DNA of 64,000 nt from Inhella gelatinilytica (GCF_016093295.1 NZ_JAEDAL010000006.1:1-64000); one strand, 5' to 3'; positions 27,201 through 34,684 are shown, counted from the stretch's first letter. Program-made: numbers and translations. The notes: generated by a model not told the origin, from the sequence alone.

Positions 27201-27785
27201 ACGGGCTACCAAAACGCCGCCTACGCCGCCCAGTACAAGGCCGTGGTGGACCAGGTACGCGCAGCAGAAGAGAAACTCGGCAGCAAGGCGCTCTCAGAGG
27301 CCGTGGCCAAGTACCTGTTCAAGCTGATGGCCTATAAAGACGAGTACGAAGTCGCCCGCCTGCACACCGACCCGAGCTTCACCGCCAAGGTCGCCGCGCA
27401 GTTTGAAGGCGACTACAAGCTGGTGCACCACCTGGCGCCGCCGCTGCTGGCCCAAAAGAACGACAAGGGCGAGCTGATGAAAAAGCCCTTTGGCGCCTGG
27501 GTGCGCCCGGCCTTCCGGGTGCTGGCGAGCCTCAAGGGCCTGCGCGGCACGGCGTTGGACGTCTTCGGCCACACCGAAGAGCGCAAGATGGAGCGCGGCC
27601 TGATTCAGCGCTACCGACAGACGGTCGACGCCCTGCTCGCCTCGCTAACTGCGGAGCGCCTGCCGCAAGCGCTGGAGCTGGCGCGTTTGCCCGAAGACAT
27701 CCGCGGCTACGGCCATGTGAAGGAACGCCATGTGCAAGCCGTGCTGCCCAAGTGGGAGCGCTTGATGGCGCAGTGGAACGCCTGA
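24240..27785 (+). CDS. Fused indolepyruvate ferredoxin oxidoreductase
   Basis: Oxidatively decarboxylates aryl pyruvates from Trp, Phe and Tyr to acyl-CoA. A single 1181-residue chain joins the alpha and beta subunits. An N-terminal pyrimidine/TPP domain has GYRGSPLGGYD near 60. A TPP-binding segment GDGTYFHSG lies near 525. Cysteine-rich iron-sulphur motifs CEGCGDCGVQ and CVKGFCPSF lie near 665-715. The gamma-type domain has GVGGTGVITIGQ near 760, and a C-terminal DUF6537-like region follows. I chose the ATG at 24240 because it gives the usual N-terminus. Regulation by the divergent Lrp-type gene is likely. Confidence 0.93.
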   Translation: MNAPLPEHIRRAIETVTLDDKYALDRGRAFMSGVQALVRLPILQRTRDALVGLNTAGFVSGYRGSPLGGYDQALWAARKHLEKNHVVFKPGVNEELGATAVWGTQQLDLHPQEKKYDGVFGIWYGKGPGVDRCIDVFKHANMAGTAQHGGVIAIAGDDHISKSSTAAHQSDHVFKAVGFPVFFPTTVQDILDMGLHAFALSRYSGLWSGMKTIQEIVESGATVDVSPDRVKILMPEDFEMPAGGLHIRWPDPPLEQEARMMDHKWYAALAYIRANKLNYNVIETNQDRLGLIASGKAYNDTRQALFDLGLDDDTCRRLGIRLHKVNVVWPLEANITREFATGLKEILVIEEKRQVIEYQIKEQLYNWRSDVRPHVLGKFDDDEQSGGEWGLPNPSKNWLLRPQADLTPAIIARAITQRLKKLGVDADVAARLDARMAVIEAKDRALTDEIKVAGGADRVPWFCSGCPHNTSTRVPEGSRAVAGIGCHYMVSWMPGRNTSTFTQMGGEGVPWVGQSAFSKAKHIFCNLGDGTYFHSGILAIRQSIAAGVNITYKILYNDAVAMTGGQQVGERPEGHSVLQIMNSVISEGVAKFCIVTDSPEKYTGVALPAGVQVHHRDQLDAIQREFREIEGVSAILYDQTCATEKRRRRKRGKMAVSEKRVVINELVCEGCGDCGVQSNCLSIEPLETDFGRKRTINQNSCNQDLSCVKGFCPSFVTVEGGQLKKSKGKKASPFDNALLGEMPHPTLPTCETAWGIVVAGVGGTGVITIGQLLGMAAHLEGKGVVTQDAAGLAQKGGSTWSHIQIANAQEAIHCTKVGTAEADLIIGCDGIVAANKATLQTMRPGRTFVALNTHTSPTASFVLQPDWQHPGSACEQALENAVGKDLLGKFDAEEVAVKLLGDSIYTNPIMMGYAWQMGRIPLSFAAIQRAIELNAVQVDNNKAAFEWGRRCAADYAKVKSLFAAEAVVQLIKRPSLDEMVAQRVEFLTGYQNAAYAAQYKAVVDQVRAAEEKLGSKALSEAVAKYLFKLMAYKDEYEVARLHTDPSFTAKVAAQFEGDYKLVHHLAPPLLAQKNDKGELMKKPFGAWVRPAFRVLASLKGLRGTALDVFGHTEERKMERGLIQRYRQTVDALLASLTAERLPQALELARLPEDIRGYGHVKERHVQAVLPKWERLMAQWNA

Positions 27786-27792
27786 GTCTCCG

Positions 27793-28521
27793 ATGAAACG
27801 GCGCGCGGCCTTGCTGCTCCTGCCCCTGGCAGGCTGCAGTTCGGTGCCAGCGCCCCGCGTCGGCACCGACCCCGGTGGCGCCACGGCCCGACCCGTGCCA
27901 CAACCCAACGGTGAAGGTCAGCGCTGGAGGGCCGACCCCGGCCGCTCCCAGCTGCGCATCGTGGCCTTCCGAGGTGGCTCCCTGGGCGAGCGCGTGGGCC
28001 ACCACCACATCCTGCAGGCCGAGCGCTTCGAAGGCTGGCTGTGGTTGCCGCCGCGCGGCCTGGCCGGCGCCAGTGGGGCCCTACGTGTGCCCCTGGCCGA
28101 ACTGGAACTCGACCACCCCGCCTGGCGGGCCGAAGCCGGCGGGGAGTTCAACGAGCGCCCGCTCGACGACGCGGCGCGTGCGGCCACGCGGCGCAACCTG
28201 CTGCTGGCCCTGCAGGCCAACACCCACCCCGACGTCCAGCTCGACCTGCTAGACCTTGCCGGCGCAGCCCCCTGGTGGGTGGCCACAGTGAGCCTCACCC
28301 TGGCCGGACAGAGGCAGAACTACCGCGTCGCCCTGCACGTGCGCCACAGCCCGGCGACCGGAGAGGCCCCCGAGATCTGGCGCATGGAGGGCCGATTGGC
28401 CTTGCGCCACCAAGATCATGGCCTGCAAGCCTTCAGCCTCTTGGGTGGCTTGCTGGCGGTCCAGGACACCGTGGTGCTGGACTGGACCCTGAGTTGGGTC
28501 CCCGCCCCCGAGCGGCCTTGA
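27793..28521 (+). CDS. YceI-like lipoprotein
   Basis: A 242-residue protein with a lipoprotein signal (LLPLAGC, Cys15). The body (about 45-235) has the YceI lipocalin-like pattern: RSQLRIVAFRGG, GHHHILQAERFEGW, NLLLALQANTHPDVQL and a VSLTLAGQRQNYRV strand. YceI proteins bind polyisoprenoids or amphiphiles. It follows the oxidoreductase by 7 nt and may be transcribed with it. Divergence from typical YceI makes the call moderate. Confidence 0.7.
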   Translation: MKRRAALLLLPLAGCSSVPAPRVGTDPGGATARPVPQPNGEGQRWRADPGRSQLRIVAFRGGSLGERVGHHHILQAERFEGWLWLPPRGLAGASGALRVPLAELELDHPAWRAEAGGEFNERPLDDAARAATRRNLLLALQANTHPDVQLDLLDLAGAAPWWVATVSLTLAGQRQNYRVALHVRHSPATGEAPEIWRMEGRLALRHQDHGLQAFSLLGGLLAVQDTVVLDWTLSWVPAPERP

Positions 28522-28554
28522 GTCCCCCAGACCCGTCACCCGCGACTGAGTCCT

Positions 28555-29826
28555 TCAAGGCGCCGTGGGCGGCGCGTCCGTCAGGGTGTTCAAGAACGCC
28601 ACGATGTCACTCACCTCTTGGGGTGAGAGCCGCGCGCGATTGCCCGGCAACGGCGCAAAGGGCGCCCGACGCTCCACATTGGCGTGGTAGGCCAGCGGCA
28701 AGTCGTCGAAACGCTGGACCTGGCCCGACATCACCGGATAGAAGCGCGCCGGGTCCACATCCCGCAAGGCGTAAAAGCTCACCACCTCCTCCAGGGTGCT
28801 GAAGCGGGCGTTGTGGAAGTACGGCCCGGTGACGGCCACATTGCGCAGCGTCGGCACTTTGAATCGCCCACACAGCTCCGTGCGACCACTCAGGTCGGTG
28901 CGCAAGGGGCCGCACAGGCCCAAGTCAAAGAAGTTGGGGGCCGCCGTGGCCGTGCTCACCGTGCGCGGCACGCCCAGCGCGTGATACGAGAAGTCGGTGA
29001 ACAGGGCCGCGCGCCCGTTGCGCGGCTGGCTGTCGTGGCAGCTGGCGCAGTTGCCGCGTTGCGGGTCGTTGAACGCGGCCAGCCCCCGCGCTTCAGCCGC
29101 GGTAAAGCTGGCTTGCCCGGCCTGCACCCGGTCGAATTTGCTGGTGAACGGGTGGTAGTCCGGATCGCGCGCCTGGTACTGCGCCAGCGCATCCAGGCTC
29201 GCCGACAAGAGCGCCTCATCACTGGCCGTTTCATTCAAACTGTAGGCCCGCAGCAGCTCCCCATAGGCCCCCGTGGTCCGCAGGCGACGCACGTAATCGG
29301 CCGTTGAGGCATTGGCCATCTCGGCGGCACTGAACAGCGGCCCTCGAGCCTGCTGGGCCCGGGTGTCGGCTCGACCGTCCCAGAGCAAGCCGCCCCGCGG
29401 CTGGCCTTGGTCGTTGAAAGTGAACGGGCCGGCGGCGTCCAAGTAGCGGGACGTCGGGGTGCTGCGAATGCCTTGCTGCTGCCCATCCGCGCCTCCAAGG
29501 GGGAGAAAAGTGCCCAGCGGATCCGCGTGGCCCCGGCTCGCCTCATGACAGCTGGCGCAGGATTGCCGACCGCTGGCCGAGAGGGCGGGCTCGTGGAACA
29601 GGCGGTCGCCCACCACGAATTTGGGGTCGGTCGGCGCAGGGGCTGTGGTGGGGTCTGGCGCAGGGGTCGGCGCGGACGCAGGCGCCGCGGGCGGGTTGGC
29701 CGCCGCCTGCATGTTCGGGGCCGGGTCCGATCCGCCGCCGCAAGCGGTCAGCATCAACACCGCCGCAAACACGGCCGGAATCGCACGCCAGCTGCGGTCG
29801 AGAAAGGTGGGGCGGGGCAAGGACAT
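28555..29826 (-). CDS. Di-haem cytochrome c peroxidase-family lipoprotein
   Basis: A 423-residue lipoprotein (lipobox LTAC near 26-29) with a proline/alanine-rich spacer (about 40-66). Two CxxCH haem sites are visible: CASCHEA (Cys90-His94) and CASCHDS near 257. Between and after them are the MauG/CcpA landmarks GGLLWDGRADT, FKVPTLRNVAVTGPYFHNARF and DIVAFLNTLT. Reduction of peroxide or another two-electron chemistry in the periplasm is expected. AAGGAG precedes the ATG. It is divergent from the kinase gene. Confidence 0.9.
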   Translation of the reverse strand: MSLPRPTFLDRSWRAIPAVFAAVLMLTACGGGSDPAPNMQAAANPPAAPASAPTPAPDPTTAPAPTDPKFVVGDRLFHEPALSASGRQSCASCHEASRGHADPLGTFLPLGGADGQQQGIRSTPTSRYLDAAGPFTFNDQGQPRGGLLWDGRADTRAQQARGPLFSAAEMANASTADYVRRLRTTGAYGELLRAYSLNETASDEALLSASLDALAQYQARDPDYHPFTSKFDRVQAGQASFTAAEARGLAAFNDPQRGNCASCHDSQPRNGRAALFTDFSYHALGVPRTVSTATAAPNFFDLGLCGPLRTDLSGRTELCGRFKVPTLRNVAVTGPYFHNARFSTLEEVVSFYALRDVDPARFYPVMSGQVQRFDDLPLAYHANVERRAPFAPLPGNRARLSPQEVSDIVAFLNTLTDAPPTAP

Positions 29827-29965
29827 GACGGTCTCCTTCAAGGTCTTGCGGCCAGAAAAGTGGCTCGGCCTGCGCGCACTGTGGCGACCCATTGCGCAGC
29901 AAGAATGAACCGAATGTGCAGACGCCCTCCACACTTGGCCACCCAACTGCCACTAGAGTGAACGC

Positions 29966-31390
29966 GTGCGCTTGGCCCATCAACTCAGCCTGACCCTCCT
30001 GGCCACGGCCCTGGCGGCCGCTGCCGCCATGGGGGGCTTGATGGCATGGAACCTGCGGGCGGGGTTCTCGGATTACCTGCGCGCTCAGGACCGGCAGCGG
30101 CTCCAAAGTTTTGCCGGGGCAGCCCGTGCGGCGATTGACCAGTGGGGCATTGAAGGGCTCCGAGCCCAACCCCAGCGCTTGCTGCCGCCTGGAGGCGACC
30201 TCCTTGAAGGGCCACCCGGGCCACCGCCAGGGCCGGATGGCAGACCGCCCGATCGGCCCCGACCGCCTCCGGGTGGCGAACGGGACCCGGCGCGGCGCGG
30301 CCTGTCGCTGGTGGATCCGCAGGGGCACTTGATCTGGGGCCGCTCCCCGCCCCCCGGCCGCCAGCCGCTGGAAGAACCCATCGTCCTGGAGGGGCGGACC
30401 GTGGCGCTGGCGCGCCTGATGCCCCGTCCCGAAGCACCCGAGGCCCTGGACCGTCGTTTTCTGCAGCGTCAATTCCTGGGCATGCTGGCCATCGGCGCCG
30501 TCGTCGCGGCCCTGGCCGCGGCCCTGGCCTGGGGCCTGGCGCGCCGCTGGTTGCAGCCCCTGACCGCTGTCCAGAAGGCCAGCCACCGCCTGGCCCAAGG
30601 GGATTTCAGCGTGCGCCTGCCGCGCCGCGCCGCGGCCCTGCGCAACGAGTTCGATGCGCTCGTGGACGACGTGAACCACCTGGCGGCCGCCCTGCAGTCG
30701 CTCGAATCCAGCCGCCGGCGCTGGATGGCGGAGCTCTCCCACGAGCTGCGCACCCCGCTCACCGTCTTGCGCGGCGAGCTGGAGGCCGTGCGGGATGGCG
30801 TTCGGCCCTTCAACGACGAGCGCCTGGAGGCCTTATCCAGAGAAGTCGGACGCTTGCGCCGCCTGGCCGACGACTTTCACTGCTTGGCTTTGGCCGATCT
30901 GGGGGCCTTACCCTTCCACCCTCACACGCTGGAGGTGGGGGACTTGGTGCAAGGTGTCGTCGCTCGCCACCAAGCTTTGGCCGCTCAGGCCGGGCTGACG
31001 CTGGCCCTCCACCCTCTGCCGCCGCTACCCCCAGTCCGCTGGGACGGGGTGCGCATTGAGCAGGTGATGGACAACCTCTTGACCAATGCCGTGGCCTACA
31101 CGGATGCACCGGGCCTCCTCGAAGTGACTGTGGAAGCGGTTGGAGAGGGCGTGCAGATCCAAGTCGATGACAGCCCGCCGGGCGTTTCCCCAGGCCTGCT
31201 GCCCAAGCTGTTTGACCCGCTGTTCCGTGCCGACCCCGCCCGCCAGCGGCGAGACGGCGCCGGCAGCGGTCTGGGCTTGTCCATTGCCCAGGCCTGGGTT
31301 CAACGCCATGGCGGGCGCCTGCAGGCCAGCACCAGCCCCCGCGGGGGCTTGCGCGTGACCCTGTCCCTCCCGTCCAGCCCGCCGCCATGA
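29966..31390 (+). CDS. Sensor histidine kinase (BaeS/EnvZ type)
   Basis: A 474-residue kinase. TM1 spans about 7-28, TM2 about 168-192, with a periplasmic domain between them that carries an extraordinary proline/glycine/arginine-rich stretch at about 81-108. HAMP covers about 190-245, the HisKA phosphoacceptor is His259 in AELSHELRTPL, and the ATPase has an N-box (DNLLTNAVAY) and a glycine-rich box (GSGLGLSI). The start is a GTG with TAGAGT 6 bases upstream and no Shine-Dalgarno. The response regulator overlaps it by ATGA. Pro-rich sensors of this type may sense metals or envelope stress; that is inference. Confidence 0.92.
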   Translation: MRLAHQLSLTLLATALAAAAAMGGLMAWNLRAGFSDYLRAQDRQRLQSFAGAARAAIDQWGIEGLRAQPQRLLPPGGDLLEGPPGPPPGPDGRPPDRPRPPPGGERDPARRGLSLVDPQGHLIWGRSPPPGRQPLEEPIVLEGRTVALARLMPRPEAPEALDRRFLQRQFLGMLAIGAVVAALAAALAWGLARRWLQPLTAVQKASHRLAQGDFSVRLPRRAAALRNEFDALVDDVNHLAAALQSLESSRRRWMAELSHELRTPLTVLRGELEAVRDGVRPFNDERLEALSREVGRLRRLADDFHCLALADLGALPFHPHTLEVGDLVQGVVARHQALAAQAGLTLALHPLPPLPPVRWDGVRIEQVMDNLLTNAVAYTDAPGLLEVTVEAVGEGVQIQVDDSPPGVSPGLLPKLFDPLFRADPARQRRDGAGSGLGLSIAQAWVQRHGGRLQASTSPRGGLRVTLSLPSSPPP

Positions 31391-32112
31391 CCCCCCAACC
31401 CGCCCGCATCTTGGTGGTGGAAGACGACCCCGCCATTGCCCAACTGCTGTTGGACTACCTTCGCCATGCCGGCTACCGCGCCGAGCCCTGCGCTGACGGC
31501 CTGCAGGCTTGGCACCGCTTTGAATCCGACGGACCCTGGGATGCCCTGCTACTGGACATCATGTTGCCGGGCCTGGACGGGCTTCAACTGTGCCAACGGG
31601 TGCGGGCACGCTCGAACGTGCCCATCCTCATGGCCACCGCCCGGGTCGACGAGTTTGACCGTTTGCTGGGTTTGGACCTGGGAGCCGATGACTACCTGTG
31701 CAAGCCCTACAGCCCGCGCGAAGTGGTCGCCCGAGTGCGCGCCCTGCTGCGGCGCTCACAAGGGCGACTGGCGGGCCCATCCGCGGTGGAGATTCCGGGC
31801 ACGGGCGGTTTCGTGCTCGACGAGGCGGGGCAGCGGATCGGCTGGCGCGGGCAGTGGCTCACGCTGACGCCGGTGGAGTACCGACTGCTCCGCACCCTGC
31901 TCCAGCAGCCCGGGCGGGTGTACGAGCGCGCGCAGTTGCTAGATGCCCTGCACCAAGACGAGTTTCGGGACCTCAGCGACCGCACGGTCGACAGCCACAT
32001 CAAGAACCTGCGGCGCAAACTCGAAGCCTTGTTGGGCGGCAGCAGCGGCATTCAATCCGTCTACGGCGTGGGCTACCGGTTCAGCCCTGACGCCGGGCAT
32101 CTGGGCCGCTGA
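31387..32112 (+). CDS. OmpR/PhoB-family response regulator
   Basis: A 241-residue regulator. The receiver domain has acidic pocket VVEDD (10-14), phosphoacceptor Asp57 in LLLDIMLPG and Lys in LCKPYSP. The C-terminal winged helix ends with DRTVDSHIKNLRRKLE and VYGVGYRF. It is coupled by ATGA to the histidine kinase. The next gene downstream, 144 bp away, is the first copy of the duplicated secreted-peptide gene, a natural candidate target. Confidence 0.95.
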   Translation: MTPQPARILVVEDDPAIAQLLLDYLRHAGYRAEPCADGLQAWHRFESDGPWDALLLDIMLPGLDGLQLCQRVRARSNVPILMATARVDEFDRLLGLDLGADDYLCKPYSPREVVARVRALLRRSQGRLAGPSAVEIPGTGGFVLDEAGQRIGWRGQWLTLTPVEYRLLRTLLQQPGRVYERAQLLDALHQDEFRDLSDRTVDSHIKNLRRKLEALLGGSSGIQSVYGVGYRFSPDAGHLGR

Positions 32113-32256
32113 GGGCTCGCCCTCAACAACCATTCACCCCGGCCTGCACGCGGATCACGCGCCCAAACCTGCAGTTCATCGCACATCGGTTTTCGGGTTA
32201 ACCCCGATCGCTCACAGTTCAGTCACCGCAACACGCTGACCTGAAGGAGCAACATC

Positions 32257-32493
32257 ATGAGCACCAAGTTCAACACCCGCCCGGTTCTGGACACCCTGTC
32301 CGATGGCCTGACCCTCGCCCTGATGGCCGGCCTGACTTTCGCCAGCGCCGCTGCGATGGCCAGCCCCATGCACCTGGCCGACGAGGCCGCCCCGATCCTG
32401 CTGCCCACCGTGGTGGTGACCGCCCAAAAGCCCATCCACCTGCCCACGGTCGTGCTGACCGCCAAGAAGTCCGTCAAGGCCCCCTCGGTCTGA
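32257..32493 (+). CDS. Small secreted peptide with tandem TonB-box-like motifs (copy 1)
   Basis: A 78-residue product. A signal peptide ends near AAAMA (about residue 35), leaving a mature peptide of about 43 residues. The mature part contains two 13-residue repeats, ILLPTVVVTAQKP and IHLPTVVLTAKKS (9 of 13 identical). TVVVTA and TVVLTA resemble the TonB box near the N-terminus of TonB-dependent receptors. It has a strong Shine-Dalgarno and a perfect hairpin terminator. I do not recognise a named family. It differs from copy 2 at residues 2, 4, 12 and 15 only. Confidence 0.75.
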   Translation: MSTKFNTRPVLDTLSDGLTLALMAGLTFASAAAMASPMHLADEAAPILLPTVVVTAQKPIHLPTVVLTAKKSVKAPSV

Positions 32494-32520
32494 CCCACGC
32501 CCTTCTCGCGGCGTGTCTTC

Positions 32521-32543
32521 AAAGCCCGGCTCTGCCGGGCTTT
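32521..32543 (+). terminator. Intrinsic terminator of peptide gene copy 1
   Basis: Perfect 10-bp stem AAAGCCCGGC/GCCGGGCTTT with loop TCT. The downstream tail (GTGCTTTG) is poorer in T than that of copy 2, consistent with the repeat boundary falling here. Confidence 0.75.
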
Positions 32544-32575
32544 GTGCTTTGTGGGCGGAAAATGCAACAGCAAAA

Positions 32576-32615
32576 CATAGATGTTCTTATATTGCTCCGT
32601 TTGATAACATCTATG
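32576..32615 (+). promoter_or_regulatory. hipBA operator: inverted repeat over the promoter
   Basis: CATAGATGTT (32576-32585) and its exact inverse AACATCTATG (32606-32615) are separated by 20 bp. A -10-like TATATT (32588-32593) lies between the half-sites. The hipB ATG follows 2 bp after the right half. The geometry (30 bp centre to centre, three helical turns) suits two HipB dimers autorepressing the operon. Confidence 0.7.
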
Positions 32616-32617
32616 AA

Positions 32618-33004
32618 ATGCCAAAACAATCCATTGCCCTTGTTGAGTTGCCGCCCATCGTGCGCGCCCAACTGCGAGAGTTGGGTGAAAACCTGACCAT
32701 TGCCCGCAAGCGGCGACGGGAATCGCGCAAGGATTGGGCGGCCCGTATCGGGGTTTCCGTCCCCACTTTGATCCGCATGGAGAAGGGCGATCCAGGGGTG
32801 GCCATGGGCACGTTGGCCACCGCGCTGTGGATGATGGGGCGTATCCAGGCGCTGCCGGAATTGGCCGCTCCGCAGCTTGACCATGGCGCGCTTGAGCGAG
32901 AAGTGCGCTTGGCCAAACAGACGACATCCAGCTCGACGCGCCAAGCGTCAAATCCCGACGACACGACACCCCGGCCGGGTGCGAAGGCGAGCCCGTCATG
33001 GTGA
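32618..33004 (+). CDS. hipB: HipB-like antitoxin, HTH repressor
   Basis: A 128-residue protein. The N-terminal HTH_3/Xre-type domain (about 20-85) has LGENLTIARKRRRESRKDWAARIGVSVP as helices 1-3 and SVPTLIRMEKGD as the recognition helix. A basic, low-complexity tail follows (about 100-128). It neutralises HipA and represses the operon by family knowledge. The 7-nt overlap with hipA and the operator just upstream support this. Base composition looks less GC-rich than neighbours. Confidence 0.85.
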   Translation: MPKQSIALVELPPIVRAQLRELGENLTIARKRRRESRKDWAARIGVSVPTLIRMEKGDPGVAMGTLATALWMMGRIQALPELAAPQLDHGALEREVRLAKQTTSSSTRQASNPDDTTPRPGAKASPSW

Positions 33005-34260
33005 CCGCAGCTTCCCCGCTTGACGTCCGCCAGCCACTGGACACCCTTTACTTGTGGTGGACGGGCGAGCCCACCCAGCCGGCACTGATCGGAGAACTCA
33101 AGCTGGTTCGGGCGTCTAGGGGTGTTTCACTGCGCTATGCCCCGAGTTGGCTGCAGACCGGGTTCGCCTTGAGCGAAGACTTGCCTTTGATCGATTCGGA
33201 ATTCCTGCCCCGGGCCCCTGAGGTGGCGGCGGGCGCGGTCGACGACGCCAAGCCGGATCGATGGGGCGAGCGGGTCATTCGCTTCCTGGACAAGCCGCCA
33301 CGTTTGTCCCTGATGGAGTACCTGTACTTCGCGGGGGATGAACGGTTTGGTGCATTGGGTGTTTCCACCTCACAGGATCAATACCAGCCGCGCCGATTTG
33401 GACCGCTGCCCGGGCTCGCCGATGTCGCTCAACTCCATGAGTTGGTCAAGAAGGTCGCAGCTGGAGAGCCTGTGCCGGAGGCCCAGCGCCGGCTGATCGT
33501 GCCCAGTGTGACGATGGGGGGTGCCAGGCCCAAGGCGCTGCTAAACCTACAAGGTGCGCAATGGATCTTGAAGTTTGGCGATCTGGGCGAACCCTTCGAC
33601 TCACCCCTGGTGGAACATGCCACCATGACCTTGGCGGCGCGGGCTCGCATTCGTGTCGCGGTGACCCAAGCGATCCCATTGGTTCGGGGCCATGCCATCG
33701 CAATCAAGCGCTTTGACCGCCTGCCCCTGGCCTCCGGGGTTCGGCGCCTGCATGCCCTCTCTGCCAATGTGGCGCTCCATGCGGCAGGTGAGCCCCTCGG
33801 CTATCCTGAACTGGCGCAGCTGCTGCGCCGGCGCGGCGTTGCCAAGCAATCAGTGGGCCGTGCCCAAATGGCAGAGCTCTTTCGTCGCATGGTGTTCAAC
33901 ATCCTGATCGACAACACCGATGACCACGAAAAGAACCACGCGCTGTTGATGAACGAGCGCGAAGAGTACGAGCTGTCACCCGCGTTCGATGTGCTGCCCA
34001 CGGGCCAAGCCTTGGGCTATCAACAAATGCGTGTGGGCGCCGATGCGGCAGACGCTACTTTGGCCAATGCGCTGTCTGAGCACGCGCTTTTTGGGCTGCG
34101 TCGACACGAAGCGGAATCCCAGGTGCGCGAGGTCGCCGCCGTCGTGGCAGGCTGGAAGCCACACTTCGCCGCGCACGGCGTTCGGCCTGCGGACATTGAC
34201 TCGCTCGCTCAGCAAATCGACCGGCCATTCCTGACAGATCAGCGGGGCAACTGGGGCTGA
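32998..34260 (+). CDS. hipA: HipA-like Ser/Thr kinase toxin
   Basis: A 420-residue HipA-family kinase, which in the characterised case phosphorylates glutamyl-tRNA synthetase and induces dormancy. Visible motifs: DERFGALGVS (about 117-126), TMGGARPKALL (P-loop-like), WILKFGD, the catalytic loop NILIDNTDDHEKNHALL and the metal-binding SPAFDVLP. All key residues seem intact, so the toxin should be active. A regulatory serine loop is not obvious. It overlaps hipB by 7 nt and ends 10 bp before the second direct repeat. Confidence 0.9.
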   Translation: MVTAASPLDVRQPLDTLYLWWTGEPTQPALIGELKLVRASRGVSLRYAPSWLQTGFALSEDLPLIDSEFLPRAPEVAAGAVDDAKPDRWGERVIRFLDKPPRLSLMEYLYFAGDERFGALGVSTSQDQYQPRRFGPLPGLADVAQLHELVKKVAAGEPVPEAQRRLIVPSVTMGGARPKALLNLQGAQWILKFGDLGEPFDSPLVEHATMTLAARARIRVAVTQAIPLVRGHAIAIKRFDRLPLASGVRRLHALSANVALHAAGEPLGYPELAQLLRRRGVAKQSVGRAQMAELFRRMVFNILIDNTDDHEKNHALLMNEREEYELSPAFDVLPTGQALGYQQMRVGADAADATLANALSEHALFGLRRHEAESQVREVAAVVAGWKPHFAAHGVRPADIDSLAQQIDRPFLTDQRGNWG

Positions 34261-34270
34261 CCGAGAGCCG

Positions 34271-34684
34271 CCATTCACCCCGGCCTGCGCGCGGATCACG
34301 CGCTCAAACCTGCAGTTCATCGCACATCGGTTTTCGGGTTAACCCCGATCGCTCACAGTTCAGTCACCGCAACACGCTGACCTGAAGGAGCAACACCATG
34401 ACCACCCAGTTCAACACCCGCCCGGTTCTGAACACCCTGACCGATGGCCTGACCCTCGCCCTGATGGCCGGCCTGACTTTCGCCAGCGCCGCTGCGATGG
34501 CCAGCCCCATGCACCTGGCCGACGAGGCCGCCCCGATCCTGCTGCCCACCGTGGTGGTGACCGCCCAAAAGCCCATCCACCTGCCCACGGTCGTGCTGAC
34601 CGCCAAGAAGTCCGTCAAGGCCCCCTCGGTCTGACCCACGCCCTTCTCGCGGCGTGTCTACAAAGCCCGGCTCTGCCGGGCTTT
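34271..34684 (+). repeat. 414-bp direct repeat, copy 2 (right of hipBA)
   Basis: Second copy of 32130-32543, starting 10 bp after the hipA stop. The two copies enclose 1727 bp holding only hipBA and its operator. Recombination between them would delete hipBA and restore a single peptide gene between the response regulator and the M50 protease gene. Confidence 0.95.
34398..34634 (+). CDS. Small secreted peptide with tandem TonB-box-like motifs (copy 2)
   Basis: A 78-residue paralogue of the product at 32257. Residues 16-78 are identical to copy 1, including the signal-peptide core and both LPTVV(V/L)TA motifs. The four differences (Ser2Thr, Lys4Gln, Asp12Asn, Ser15Thr relative to copy 1) lie in the first 15 residues, all before the hydrophobic core. 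It has the same upstream palindrome and Shine-Dalgarno. The better T-tract suggests this is the ancestral position. Confidence 0.75.
   Translation: MTTQFNTRPVLNTLTDGLTLALMAGLTFASAAAMASPMHLADEAAPILLPTVVVTAQKPIHLPTVVLTAKKSVKAPSV

Larger units (their letters stand above)
32130..32543 (+). repeat. 414-bp direct repeat, copy 1 (left of hipBA)
   Basis: Matches 34271-34684 in direct orientation at an offset of 2141 bp. I count about 8 mismatches in 414 positions and no gaps. The unit contains about 127 bp of upstream region with the palindrome GGGTTAACCC, a Shine-Dalgarno (GAAGGAG), the 78-codon peptide gene and its hairpin terminator. Identity starts at CCATTCACCCC and stops inside the terminator tail. 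Confidence 0.95.

Noticed and set aside
25629-27212. Open frame of 527 codons on the minus strand inside the indolepyruvate oxidoreductase gene.
   Set aside because: Same cause; the plus-strand protein has all family motifs and the antisense translation is low-complexity.
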